Shown here piece after piece: positions 1-9,200 of a stretch of 64,000 bases of DNA. Every line of letters begins with the position of its first letter. The first letter of the stretch is position 1. Location: NCBI RefSeq assembly GCF_022179405.1, contig NZ_BPQT01000020.1:1-64000 (forward strand), given 5' to 3'. Under the pieces are notes generated by a model, which saw only the letters and a program-made list of their open reading frames with translations, ran no database searches and was not told the DNA's origin. Origin of the DNA: Methylobacterium marchantiae. Lineage in GTDB: Bacteria > Pseudomonadota > Alphaproteobacteria > Rhizobiales > Beijerinckiaceae. The position numbers and the translations under genes are program-made.

Positions 1-10
1 ACGGACTTCT

Positions 11-580
11 TCAACACCCTGTTAGGTCCGCATCGACAGCGAAACTGAAAACCGAGCTGATGAGTGCCTGGACACGATTTGCGTTAGTGGCAGTTCCAGC
101 CGCCACCATTCCTTCGCAAAGGTCGATAACGTCGCGGCGCTGGATCTCATCGTATCGCCGGTTGGCCCATTTGGGCAGAACATGTAGCCGAAGGTTTCGT
201 TCGTCGGCGGCGGCTGACCGCTTAAACCGTCGGGCGTGCTCCTCGAGATAGCGGTCGCTGAGTGCCTTAAAGGTACCTGTGTTGGACGCCTCTCGCTCAC
301 GTCGCTTTTCCTCGACAGGGTTGAGACCTGCTGCAACTGAGCGCCGCAGGCCATTGGCTCGTTCCCGAGCGTCTGCGAGACTTATTTCAGGGTACGCCCC
401 TATCGTCGCTCGTGTCACTCGGCCGGATCGGGGGTCACGAAAGCGGAAAGACCAAGATCTTGCGCCCCCCGACGTGACACGAAGCTCCAGTCCTTTGCAG
501 CGGGTGTCGCTCAACTCGATACGACCGGATGCGGGAGCGGGCACGCCACGAACTAGAACGTCAGTAAGGGGCTTCTGCAT
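11..580 (-). pseudogene. Truncated P4-type tyrosine recombinase (integrase), N-terminal half
   Basis: The 189-residue product begins MQKPLTDVLVRG and carries the arm-type DNA-binding fold of DUF4102 integrases (motifs LSDTRCKGLELRV, SWSFRFR and TIGAYPEISLADAR). It runs on into the core-binding helices (around residues 95-185) and stops at a TGA just after FSFAVDADLTGC. Family members are about 400 residues long and continue into a catalytic domain with the R-H-R-Y residues, none of which is present here. Either the gene was truncated by a frameshift or stop, or more of it lies left of the window in another frame. I chose the internal ATG at 580 because alignment to the family begins there. 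The gene lies next to a tRNA-Phe 3' fragment, as integrases usually do. Confidence 0.75.
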
Positions 581-727
581 AGTAAGGCCAGGGGCACACG
601 GGGGGCACAAAAGGTAGCTGATGATAGCGCATCCCCCTGGACGTCGCTAGACTAATAATACAACGAATTGAACGGCTTACGCATGGCGACTGAGTCCAGG
701 AATGTCCAACGCAGGCCGAAGTTACAT

Positions 728-774
728 GACTGAAAATCGCAGTGTCGGCGGTTCGACTCCGTCCCTGGGCACCA
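728..774 (+). repeat. tRNA-Phe 3'-end fragment, probable attachment site (att)
   Basis: The stretch reads as the 3' part of a tRNA-Phe: anticodon loop CTGAAAA, 3' anticodon stem TCGCA, a five-base variable loop GTGTC, an intact T arm (GGCGG TTCGACT CCGTC) and the 3' acceptor strand CCTGGGC followed by ACCA. The bases before it (CATGA) do not pair with TCGCA and no D arm can be folded, so this is not a working tRNA. Such 3' fragments are the direct repeats left when an element integrates into a tRNA gene. The intact copy would lie to the left of the window. Confidence 0.7.
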
Positions 775-1126
775 TTCGGCTTCGAGCCGTTGATCCCTTG
801 AAAACATTGGTCTTTCCGGGATTGGCCAGATCACGTCTCCGGTTCACGCATCGACATGCCGATCAAGTCGTGCGGCACGCTTCCCGGCGTGCCGGCAGCC
901 AGAATCGGTCCGGGCGGCGAGTGTCCCTGGACGTGATCGGGCCGGTTCGCGGAAGGGTCCGAGGTCGAGCGTCCGGGCGACGGTGGCCACCTCATCGCCC
1001 GCCATGCGGACGGGACCGCACGGCTCATCCTCCGATCCCGCTTGGCGAAAGCCGGTGCGGATTTCCGATTGAAGCCAAGCTTCCGTGACCTACATTCCGG
1101 TCCCGCGCTTCAAGGAAGGACCTCGG
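775..1126. other. Intergenic stretch without a recognisable gene
   Basis: This lies between the tRNA-Phe fragment and the small secreted-protein gene. Open frames occur on both strands, but none has family-like composition, a convincing start or a recognisable motif. The final 20 bases hold the ribosome binding site AAGGAAGGA for the downstream gene. Confidence 0.5.
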
Positions 1127-1402
1127 ATGAGAGATCTACGCTCAATCGCATTGTCGGCCGCGCTCGTCTGTGCCGGTTTGATGTCGACGGCAGAGGCCGC
1201 GCCTCTGGCGGCCGGAGCGGCCTCGCTCGGACAGCCGCCGGCCGCCGAAACGGTCCAGTACGGCTATCGCTACGGTTACGGCCATTCGCCCGAGCACAAT
1301 TATCGCAAGCATGTCCGTCGGCAGATGCAGCGCGATCGTTACAGTGCCCATCTGCGCCGCCAGGATCAGCATTACCGTCGCGCCTACCGCTACGGGTACT
1401 GA
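1127..1402 (+). CDS. Small secreted Tyr/Arg/His-rich protein of unknown function
   Basis: A 91-residue protein. Residues 1-25 form a typical Sec signal peptide (MRDLRSIALSAALVCAGLMS, cleavage probably after the AEA of STAEA). The mature part is short, basic and rich in Tyr, Gly, His and Arg (YGYRYGYGHS, then many RR and QxxR pairs, ending AYRYGY). It is probably periplasmic. The ATG at 1127 is preceded by AAGGAAGGA at about 8 bases, which rules out the longer frame starting 14 codons upstream. A terminator hairpin follows the gene. No family is recognised. Confidence 0.7.
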   Translation: MRDLRSIALSAALVCAGLMSTAEAAPLAAGAASLGQPPAAETVQYGYRYGYGHSPEHNYRKHVRRQMQRDRYSAHLRRQDQHYRRAYRYGY

Positions 1403-1439
1403 GACCGCGTTTCCGCGCAGTCCCCGGCTCTCACGACAG

Positions 1440-1470
1440 ACCCGCCCGGCTCGCGCCGCGGCGGGTTTTC
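1440..1470 (+). terminator. Rho-independent terminator after the small secreted protein
   Basis: ACCCGCC (1440-1446) pairs perfectly with GGCGGGT (1460-1466), and the stem extends through CGGC/GCCG. TTTTC follows on the plus strand. It lies 38 bases after the stop codon of the gene ending at 1402. Confidence 0.8.
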
Positions 1471-1564
1471 ACTGTGCCGTGGAAACGACGCTCGCCACCC
1501 GTTCCGCGCTGTGAGGCTTCGATTTTCAGGGGAGCAGTAAGAGACTGCAGGCTCTCGGGAAATT

Positions 1565-1641
1565 TGGTCGGAGTGGCAGGATTTGAACCTGCGACCCCCA
1601 CGTCCCGAACGTGGTGCGCTACCAGACTGCGCTACACTCCG
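1565..1641 (-). tRNA. tRNA-Pro (anticodon CGG)
   Basis: On the minus strand the sequence folds as a complete tRNA. The acceptor stem is CGGAGTG/CACTCCG, the D arm includes GCGCAGTCTGGTAGCGC, the anticodon stem is CCACG/CGTGG around loop TTCGGGA (anticodon CGG), and the T arm has GTTCAAATC. CCA is encoded at the 3' end (plus-strand TGG at 1565-1567). The 77-base length is normal. It reads proline codon CCG, which is common in this GC-rich genome. Confidence 0.95.
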
Positions 1642-1704
1642 ACGGCCGGCGTCTCCACCGGCGAGCGGACGTATAGCGAGGCCGGCGCGGAGCCGCAAGC
1701 GCCA

Positions 1705-2451
1705 TCATCGGCCTTGTTGCGATGGAGCGGCGATGCGGTCCGGCCAATCGGGCGGCAGGGCACGACGGACGAAGCCGGCATCGGCCGCCGCGACGGCGAG
1801 GGCGGCGGCATAGCCCGGTGCCGTCGGGAGCGTATGCAGGCTCCATTCCCTCGCCCCGCCCGGCATCGAGAGCAGCACCGCCTTCGCCGGCGAGACGGAG
1901 ACGGAGAAACTGTCGAGGGGGAGCGAGAGCCCCTCTCCCGTCGCTTTCACCACGGCCTCCTTGCGCGTCCAGCAGGCGAAGAATGCGGGCGTCAGCCTGT
2001 CCGGAGCGAGAGAGTCGAGATCGGCGATCTCGCTCGCCGCGAAATGCGCACGGGCGATGCGGAGAAGATCGGGCATCGGGCGCATCTCCTCCACGTCGAC
2101 GCCGATTTCCGCCGAGGCGGAAAGGCCGACCAGGGCTCGGCTGCCGGAATGGGACAGGCTGAAACGGCATGATCCGGCCCAGACGCCCGCGAGATGGGGT
2201 TTGCCGGCCCTCCCGGTGCCGAAGGCGAGGCCGCGCGGGTCGGTGCGAAGGCGATGGCCGAGGACGAGGCGCAGGGCGGCATGGCTCGCCGCGTAGCGGA
2301 GGCGGTCCTCGTCGCGGAGGAAGCGAGAGGTGCGGGCGCGCTCGTCGTCGGAGAGGAGGGCCAGGCACGCGTCACGATGGGCGGCGGCGGGAGCGAGATC
2401 GATGTCCCACACCGTCACTCGACCATCCGTGTCGGGTGCGGCGGTCGTCAT
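1705..2451 (-). CDS. 4'-phosphopantetheinyl transferase (Sfp type)
   Basis: A 248-residue protein of the Sfp/Gsp/AcpT superfamily, which moves the phosphopantetheine arm of coenzyme A onto a conserved Ser of acyl- or peptidyl-carrier proteins. It has the two signature blocks: IGVDVEE at residues 117-122, with Mg-binding Asp119 and Glu121, and WTRKEA at 161-166. The upstream FSLSHSG motif (98-103) is the usual CoA-contacting segment. The Sfp-like length, about twice that of AcpS, suggests a secondary-metabolism or broad-specificity enzyme. Which carrier protein it serves is not shown here, as no synthase gene is in the window. Confidence 0.88.
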   Translation of the reverse strand: MTTAAPDTDGRVTVWDIDLAPAAAHRDACLALLSDDERARTSRFLRDEDRLRYAASHAALRLVLGHRLRTDPRGLAFGTGRAGKPHLAGVWAGSCRFSLSHSGSRALVGLSASAEIGVDVEEMRPMPDLLRIARAHFAASEIADLDSLAPDRLTPAFFACWTRKEAVVKATGEGLSLPLDSFSVSVSPAKAVLLSMPGGAREWSLHTLPTAPGYAAALAVAAADAGFVRRALPPDWPDRIAAPSQQGR

Positions 2452-2558
2452 CCCGTCGCCCGCACCGCCCGTGGCGGAACACGGCTCGTCACTGGCGTGC
2501 GAAGCGAAGGCGGAGGCAGGGCCGTTGTTTCATTCATGAACGACATCCGCCACGGCGG

Positions 2559-2795
2559 TCAGCGAAAGCGTGGCGGAACCCTGCCGGCCATCGATCGCTC
2601 GGATGCGCCCTCCGGCTCTTGGGCCACGACGAAAGCGAGGTAGGCGATCTGGCAGATGGCCAGCACACAGTAGAACGCGCCGAGCGACATCAGCAGCGAG
2701 AGACGATACGTGATGGCCGTGGCGGCCACTAAGGCGGTGCTGATCCCCACGAGCAGCACGAACGCCATCAAGGGCCTCTGTGTGGCGATTCTCAT
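2559..2795 (-). CDS. Small two-helix inner-membrane protein, unknown function
   Basis: A 78-residue protein. Two hydrophobic helices (about residues 9-30 and 33-58; FVLLVGISTALVAATAI and LMSLGAFYCVLAICQIAYLAFVVA) are followed by a short charged C-terminal tail. No signal-peptide cleavage site or known motif is seen. It starts at the ATG at 2795, about 100 bases downstream of rpoH on the same strand, so it may be read through from rpoH. It could be a small stress-related membrane protein, but that is a guess from position. Confidence 0.55.
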   Translation of the reverse strand: MRIATQRPLMAFVLLVGISTALVAATAITYRLSLLMSLGAFYCVLAICQIAYLAFVVAQEPEGASERSMAGRVPPRFR

Positions 2796-2899
2796 CCGGC
2801 GAGCCTGCCACGTATGTGGCGGCGGAAACAATGTGTCGCTGGAGTTGAATCCGCGACTCGAGGATGGCCGCGAATACCGAGTTCGGTCCGGACGCCGCG

Positions 2900-3772
2900 T
2901 CAGACGTAGACGTTGCCGGCGGTCTGCGGAAAGCGTTCCGCCAAGGCACGGCGCAGCTTTTCCAGGGCGCGGTTCTCGATCTGACGGACGCGCTCCTTCG
3001 AAATGCCGAGACGGCGGCCCAGCGCCTCGAGCGTCGCCTGGTCCTCGGTCAGCCGCCGCTCGCGCAGGATGCGCAATTCGCGCTCCGAGAGAACGGTGAG
3101 CGCCTCGTTGAGCCAGGTCAGACGCCGCTCGCCATCCACCGAGGCGGAGACGGTCTCGTCGGGCAGCGCGGCACCGTCCACGAGGAAGTCCATGCGCTCG
3201 GAAGAGGCTTCGCTCTCCTCGCCCACGGGAGCATTGAGGGACATGTCCGGCCCCGAGAGGCGAGCGTCCATGAGCGCGACGTCCTGCTGCGACACTCCGA
3301 TGGCGGTGGCGATGCGGCGATGGATCTCGTCGCCCACATGCTCCTCGGTGGATTGCATGAGCCGGGCGCGCAGGCGGCGCAGGTTGAAGAACAGCGCCTT
3401 CTGTGCCGAGCTCGTGCCGCCGCGGACGATGGACCAGTTGCGCAGGATGTAATCCTGGATCGAGGCCCTGATCCACCAGGTGGCGTAGGTGGAGAACCGG
3501 ACTTCCCGCTCGGGCTCGAACCGGGCCGCCGCCTCCATCAGGCCGACATGGCCTTCCTGGACGAGGTCGGCCATGGGCAGGCCGTAATGGCGGAAGCGTC
3601 CGGCGATGGCGATGACGAGGCGCATATGCGCGGAGATGAGCCGGTGAAGGGCGTGCTCGTCGCGCTCGTCCTTCCAGCGGACTGCGAGACCCCGTTCCTC
3701 GTCCCGCGCCAGGAAGGGCGCCTCCATGGCCGTACGGATGAACTGTCGCCGTATCCCCGCGATGTCCGCCAT
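2900..3772 (-). CDS. rpoH: RNA polymerase sigma-32 factor RpoH
   Basis: A 290-residue heat-shock sigma factor that directs RNA polymerase to chaperone and protease promoters. Region 2 shows HMRLVIAIAGRFRHYGLPMADLVQEGHVGLMEAA-type sequence (LPMADLVQEG) and RFSTYATWWIRASIQDYI. The RpoH box is represented by NWSIVRGGTSSAQKALFFNL. Region 4 ends ISKERVRQIENRALEKLR, the -35-binding helix-turn-helix. The ATG at 3772 (MADIAGIRRQF) gives the normal family length, and upstream codons look non-coding. Alphaproteobacteria often carry several rpoH copies, so this may be one of several paralogues. Confidence 0.92.
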   Translation of the reverse strand: MADIAGIRRQFIRTAMEAPFLARDEERGLAVRWKDERDEHALHRLISAHMRLVIAIAGRFRHYGLPMADLVQEGHVGLMEAAARFEPEREVRFSTYATWWIRASIQDYILRNWSIVRGGTSSAQKALFFNLRRLRARLMQSTEEHVGDEIHRRIATAIGVSQQDVALMDARLSGPDMSLNAPVGEESEASSERMDFLVDGAALPDETVSASVDGERRLTWLNEALTVLSERELRILRERRLTEDQATLEALGRRLGISKERVRQIENRALEKLRRALAERFPQTAGNVYV

Positions 3773-3992
3773 TCCCGCCTCCGCCTTTGTCCGTTGCGTG
3801 CACGCGCCGCAGGAGGCTCCGTCGGTCCGAGGAGCCGGATGGTCCGAAAGCGTGGGCACAGGCCCGGGGTCATGGCCCAGGCATCGGACAACGGAGCCGT
3901 CCGACCGATAGTTCCGCAGGCTTGGCCTGACAGGGGATGTGACGCTGCGGCACTTTGGGGCAGGGGCGCGGCGCCTGCAGCGATCCGGCAAG

Positions 3993-4021
3993 AAAAAGGC
4001 CCGGTGCTGGTGCACCGGGCC
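3993..4021 (-). terminator. Rho-independent terminator of carD
   Basis: A perfect 10-bp inverted repeat, GGCCCGGTGC (3998-4007) and GCACCGGGCC (4012-4021), has a four-base loop. Read on the minus strand it is followed by five T residues (plus-strand A at 3993-3997). It lies 45 bases beyond the carD stop codon. Confidence 0.9.
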
Positions 4022-4066
4022 CGGATTGTCATCGATGACGATGCTTCTGGCGAGGAGGGCGACCGA

Positions 4067-4669
4067 TCAGGCCGCCTCTTCCTGGATGTCGTCGCTCTCG
4101 ACATCCGCCTCGGCCTCGCCCTCGGCTTCCGCCTCGCCCTTGGCGCGGCGCGGCGACTTGGCGAGGCTCTGCTCGATCAGCTTGAGCGCCTCGGTCTCGG
4201 TGATGCGGTTCACCGACGAGATCTCGCGCAGGACGCGGTCCAGGGCGGCCTCGTAGAGCTGGCGCTCGCTGTAGGATTGCTCGGGCTGGGCCTCCGAGCG
4301 GTAGAGGTCGCGCACGACCTCGGTCACCGACAGCAGATCGCCGGAATTGATCTTGGCCTCGTATTCCTGGGCGCGGCGCGACCACATCGTGCGCTTGATC
4401 CGGGCGCGGCCGGTGAGGACGTCGAGGGCCTTCTTGACGAGTTCCGGCTCGGCGAGCTTGCGCATGCCGACGCTGTTGGCCTTGGCGGTGGGGACGCGCA
4501 GGACCATCTTGTCCTTCTCGAATGAGACCACGAACAGCTCGAGCTTGTAGCCGGCGATCTCCTGCTCCTCGATCGCGGTGATGCGACCGACGCCATGAGC
4601 CGGATACACGACCGCTTCGCCGGTCTTGAAGCCTTGGCGGCCTGCCGTCGTCTTCTTGGCTGTGGTCAT
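4067..4669 (-). CDS. carD: CarD family transcriptional regulator
   Basis: A 200-residue protein of the CarD/CdnL family, which binds the RNA polymerase beta subunit and stabilises open promoter complexes, often at rRNA promoters. The RNAP-interaction Tudor-like domain is at the N-terminus (FKTGEAVVYPAHGVGRI), followed by the helical DNA-binding part (MWSRRAQEYEAKINSGDLL and SERQLYEAALDRVLREI). The last 30 residues are very acidic (EAEAEGEAEADVESDDIQEEAA), a usual alphaproteobacterial tail. The ATG at 4669 (MTTAKKTTAGR) is chosen over the longer frame because the family starts just before the FKTGE block. Confidence 0.92.
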   Translation of the reverse strand: MTTAKKTTAGRQGFKTGEAVVYPAHGVGRITAIEEQEIAGYKLELFVVSFEKDKMVLRVPTAKANSVGMRKLAEPELVKKALDVLTGRARIKRTMWSRRAQEYEAKINSGDLLSVTEVVRDLYRSEAQPEQSYSERQLYEAALDRVLREISSVNRITETEALKLIEQSLAKSPRRAKGEAEAEGEAEADVESDDIQEEAA

Positions 4670-5330
4670 GCGAGAAGCGCCTCCAGAACATCGCGCGCGC
4701 ATCGAGTCGCGCCGAACTTCATTTCCGGGGTGGGTGACCCGGCTCAAGCCCCTTGTCCGCCAGCCGACGATGCTCTCTAACATCGGCACGGCGGGTCCCA
4801 GGCTAGCCGATCATCCACACCATGCGATCGGGGCCGCGGAAGGCACGGGTGCCCCCAGCGGTCGATCGCATGCCGCCTCATCTCGGTGAGACGACCTCCC
4901 AAAGAGGGACATCGGCCCGGTCGAAAAGTTTGGAAACCACCGCTTGGGCAGCCAAAGGCAGCACGTCAGGCACGAACGACGGCAGGCGCTCGTCATACCA
5001 CAAACCGGGCACCGAATCAAAGGATTGCCGACGCAGAGCACGGGTGCGCCACCGGCCAGGCCGATGTTTTGCACGGTTACCGCATCGTCCGGCGTGGGAC
5101 CCTACCAGGGGCGTGCCCCCGTGACGCTGCCGTCGGAAACCGGCTCGAATGCGGCGTCATGCGGCACATTCGGACCGACCGCGTAAGGGCGATCAGCCTA
5201 TCGGCCGACACGATCGGCGCATGTTCCCGGCGGAACAGCGAGCGGCATCCGCAGGCGCAGGTCGGCGCGGGACTGCGTCGTGAACGGGTGACGCGACGGC
5301 ACTGGCCCGATCCCTCGGGCGGGAGCGGTC
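4670..5330. other. 661-bp stretch between carD and fdxA without a recognisable gene
   Basis: This must hold the carD promoter. Short frames exist on both strands, including an 87-codon Cys-rich frame on the minus strand (4811-5074) and a 100-codon frame on the plus strand (4822-5124). None has a clear ribosome binding site or family resemblance, and they overlap one another. I see no tRNA, repeat array or insertion-sequence feature. Confidence 0.5.
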
Positions 5331-5669
5331 TCAGTCGCCGGCGCCGGGGGAGGCCGAGAAATGGGCCTCGAACTTGCCGGAGACGCCGTCCCAGTCCTTG
5401 GCGTCGGACGGCGCGTCCTTCTTCTGGGTGATGTTGGGCCAGCTCCGGGCGTAATCGGCATTGACCTTCAGCCAGGTCTCGAGGCTCGGCTCGGTATCGG
5501 GCTTGATCGCCTCGGCGGGGCATTCCGGCTCGCAGACGCCGCAATCGATGCACTCGTCGGGATGGATGACGAGCATGTTCTCGCCCTCGTAGAAACAATC
5601 CACGGGGCAGACTTCCACGCAGTCCATGTACTTGCACTTGATGCAATTGTCGGTGACGACGTAGGTCAT
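5331..5669 (-). CDS. fdxA: 7Fe-8S ferredoxin FdxA
   Basis: A 112-residue FdxA-type ferredoxin carrying one [3Fe-4S] and one [4Fe-4S] cluster, a soluble low-potential electron carrier. Cysteines 9, 17 and 21 form the N-terminal cluster site (with Cys12 and Cys25 nearby). Cys40, 43, 46 and 50 ([12 protein letters not shown]) form the second. The C-terminal extension from about residue 60 ([20 protein letters not shown]) is typical of the alphaproteobacterial family, as is the start [10 protein letters not shown]. It runs with the S4 and helicase genes on the same strand, an arrangement common in Rhizobiales. Confidence 0.95.
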   Translation of the reverse strand: MTYVVTDNCIKCKYMDCVEVCPVDCFYEGENMLVIHPDECIDCGVCEPECPAEAIKPDTEPSLETWLKVNADYARSWPNITQKKDAPSDAKDWDGVSGKFEAHFSASPGAGD

Positions 5670-5892
5670 TTGCCCTTCAGCCTCAATCCGTGTTCGGGCA
5701 GGTCCGCGACCCGGGCCCGTTTCGGCCGGGATTCTAGACCCGGTCTCCGCACGGCTCCGTTAACGCGCCCATGGGCCACGTGCCGCCCTCTTGTTTCGCA
5801 CGGCTCTAGCCCCTGTCACCGGGGCTGACAAGCAGTCGGCACATCACGAGGACGAAGCCGGTGCGGCGGGGACACACCGTGCCGGCCGCAGA

Positions 5893-6189
5893 TCAGTCCG
5901 GGTCGTCGGGCAGCGCGTTCGCGCCTGCGGAGAGATCGGCATAGAGGAGCCGCGCCTCCGTCGCCGGTCCGCGCCGCTCGCCGAGATCGACCACCCGCAC
6001 CGCCGCCGTCACATGGGCGGCGGCCACGGTGATCACGTCGCCGATGCCGATCCCCTTGGCGGGGTTGTCGGTGCGTGTGCCGTTCACCCGGACGAACCCG
6101 TCCTCCACCAGGGCGGCGGCGAGGGAGCGGCTCCGCGCGAAGCGGGTGAACCAGAGCCATTTGTCGAGACGCTGGCGCCCCGGCTTCAT
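5893..6189 (-). CDS. S4-domain RNA-binding protein (Hsp15-like)
   Basis: A 98-residue protein with an N-terminal S4 fold: RLDKWLWFTRFARSRSLAAALV at about residues 7-28, then DGFVRVNGTR and a small KOW-like turn GIGIGDVITV. Hsp15 family members bind free 50S subunits that carry stalled nascent chains and help recycle them. It lies 66 bases beyond the helicase gene on the same strand, and a helicase - S4 - fdxA operon is likely. The RNA helicase next door fits an RNA-handling role. Confidence 0.85.
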   Translation of the reverse strand: MKPGRQRLDKWLWFTRFARSRSLAAALVEDGFVRVNGTRTDNPAKGIGIGDVITVAAAHVTAAVRVVDLGERRGPATEARLLYADLSAGANALPDDPD

Positions 6190-6255
6190 CAGGCCTCGGC
6201 GCGTCCCGCTTCAGCGCCTCTCACATCGGGCACTGTTCCCGAAAGCCCCGCCACG

Positions 6256-9200
6256 TCAGCGCTTGCCGCCATCGCCGGCTTCGAGCTGGGCCTTGAGAGC
6301 CGCGAGTTTGGCGAAGGGCGAATCCGGGTCCGGAGCCCGCTCGCGGCGCTGCGGGCGCTGCTCCTGCTGCGGGGCGGGACGGCCCTCGTCACGGCGCTCG
6401 GGACGCACCCGGCCGGGCTCGAACCGATCCCGCCGGGGCGGACGTCCGCCATCGGGACGGCCGCCGTCGCGGCGTCCACCCTCCGGCCGGTCGCCCTGTC
6501 CGCTGCGCTGGCCCTGGCCACCGCGATTGTGCTGCTGGGCGCCGTCGGGGCCGCCGGCATGGGCGGGGCGACGGTCCTGGCGGCCTTCGCCGGGAGCGCG
6601 GTTGCCGGCACCCGCACCGTCGCGGCCTCCGCGCGGGCGATTCTGCCGCGGGGCGGAGCTGCGCTGCTGGCGCTGCATGCGCCACACCTCGACGACCACG
6701 GGTTCCGCCGGGGCGGCCTCGCCTCCCGTCTCGGTCGCGGGTTCGTCTGCGGTGGTTTCTTCGGTCGTCGTTTCCTGAGCCGTGCTCTCCGGAGCCGCTT
6801 CCTCGGCCGGTGCGTCCGGGAGACCGGCGAGGGCCGCCGATTCCGCGACCGGCACGGGTGCCGCCTCCGCCTCGCCATCGGCTTCCGCCGGCTCGGCCGC
6901 GGCTTCCGGCGGAGCTTCCGCGACCTCGGCCGGGTTTTCCTCGGCCGGGGTTTCCTCCGCGGTGGTCTCCTCGGCCGGTTCCGCCGCTATGGCGGGTTCC
7001 GGCTCTCCTTCGGGCGCCAAAGCTTGCGCAACGGAAGCTTCCGCGACGGAGGCTTCCGCGACGGAGGCTTGCGCCGTATCGGCGGGCGCCTCGGCGGTCT
7101 CGGCCGGCGTGTCGTCCTCGCTCGCCGGCGCCGACACGTCGGAGGCCGGGCCGGATTCGTCGGAGGCGATGACCGTCGGCGCGATGGGCTGCGTCGATGC
7201 GGCCGGCCGCAGCGGCACGGTGATGGCGGGGCCCGGACGCGTCTCGGGCGCGTAGCCGAGGGATTTCAGGATCGAGCCGAAATCCTCGCCCGAACAGCCG
7301 ACCAGCGAGGTCATGCCGACGGTGGCGACGAAGGCATCGCCATCGGCGGTGCCAGCGGGCGCCTCGCCGGGGGTGGTGCCGGGCACGTAGGTGACCGCCG
7401 GACGGATCAGGTCGGCGAGACGCTCGAGGATGTCGACGCGCACGGCGCGCTCGCCGCAGACGCGGAAGCCGGCGGCGCGGTAGAGGCCCTTGGCGATCTC
7501 GGGATCGACCTTGATCGAGGTCCGGCCCGAGCCGGCCAGATGCGCGATCTCGTCGAGGCCGCGCTGGTCGAGGCCGCCGTTCTTGAGCGCCCAGAGCTGG
7601 GCGGCCAGTGTGCGCGGCGCCGGCTTCAGCAGGGCCGGCAGGAAGATGTGATAGGCGCCGAAGCGGACGCCGTGGCGGCGAAGCGCCCCGCGGCCCTCCT
7701 GGTCGAGGGTGCGCATCTCGTGCATCACCTTCGAGCGCTCCAGCACGCCCAGCGATTCCACCACCTGGTAGCCGATGCCCTTGGCGAGGCCGACGAGGTC
7801 GGCGGCCGTCTCGATCTCGATCAGCGGGCCGAGAAGGCGGACGACATAGGCCTTGAGCCAGGCGACCAGCCGGGTCTCGACCTTGTCGCGGGCGGGGCCG
7901 GTGAGCTGCTCGTCGGCGAGCAGCCGCACATGCGGCTCGAACAGCTTGTCGCCGGGCGTCAGCTTGGCGACCGGGTCTCCGGTCCAGCGGATGATGCCGT
8001 CATGGGACAGGACCAGCGACGAATCCGCCGCGGCCGAGAAGCGCTCGGCGCGCGCCTCGATCTCGCCGCCGAGCGCTTTTTCGGCGGCGCTGCGCAGGGT
8101 TTTGGCCTCGTGGCCTTCCGCGCCCGGGTCGGCGACGAACTGAAACCCGTGCAGATGGCCGACATGCTGGCCCTCGACGGTAACGTCCCCGCCGGCGGTG
8201 ATCTCAGCTTCCAACATCGTATTCTCTCTCAGGCGCCGCATCAGGACGCTGGTGCGCCGATCGACGAAACGGCTCGCAAGGCGCTCGTGCAGGGCGTCAG
8301 ACAGCCTGTCCTCTACCCGACGCGTCTCGCCCTGCCAATGGACGGGATCAATCAGCCAGTCGGGACGGTTCGCGACGAAGGTCCAGGTCCGCCCCTGCGC
8401 GATGCGCTGGGACAGGGCGTCGATGTCGCCGTCGGTGCGGTCGATCATCGCCACGTGCTTGGCGAACCAGTCGTTCGGGATGCGCCCGGCCATGCCCTTC
8501 ATCAGGAATCGGAACAGCTGGGCCACCAGATCGGCATGGGTCTGGGGATGGACCTTGCGGTAATCCGGCACGCCGCAGGTGTCCCACAGCCGCTTCACGG
8601 TGGAGGGGGTGGCGGCCATGTCGCGGATGTCGTCCTCGCGCATCAGGATTTCGAGGGCCGACTGGTCCTCGCCCATGGGCGCGCGGGTGAGGCCCTTCTC
8701 GTGGGGATGCTCGTCCAGACTTTCCTGCAGGGCCTTCAGCGAGGCGAAGTCGAGATCGGGATTGCGCCATTGCAGCATCCGCAGCGGCTCGAAATCGTGG
8801 GTCTCCAGCGCCTCGATCATCTCCGCGTCGAACGGGGCGCAGCGCCCCGTCGATCCGAAGGTACCGTCGGAGAGGTGTCGCCCGGCGCGTCCCGCGATCT
8901 GGCCCATCTCGGGCGGCGTCAGCCGGCGGAAGCGGGTGCCGTCGTACTTCCAGTTGGCGGCGAAGGCGACGTGGTCGACGTCGAGGTTGAGGCCCATCCC
9001 CACCGCGTCGGTGGCGATGAGGTAGTCCACGTCGCCCGACTGATAGAGCTCCACCTGCGCGTTGCGGGTGCGCGGCGACAGCGCGCCGAGCACCACGGCG
9101 GCCCCGCCGCGCTGGCGCCGGATCAGCTCGGCGATGGCGTAGACCTCCTCCGCCGAGAAGGCGACGATGGCCGTGCGCCGGGGCAGGCGCCCGAGCTTCT

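Noticed and set aside
690-774. Complete tRNA gene
   Set aside because: An acceptor-like GTCCAGG lies upstream, but the D arm and the 5' anticodon stem cannot be folded; only the 3' part is tRNA.
4811-5074. Cys-rich 87-codon frame on the minus strand
   Set aside because: No ribosome binding site, overlaps several other frames, and the Cys pattern (CPVCGM, CRRSCLTCC) does not match a known metal site.
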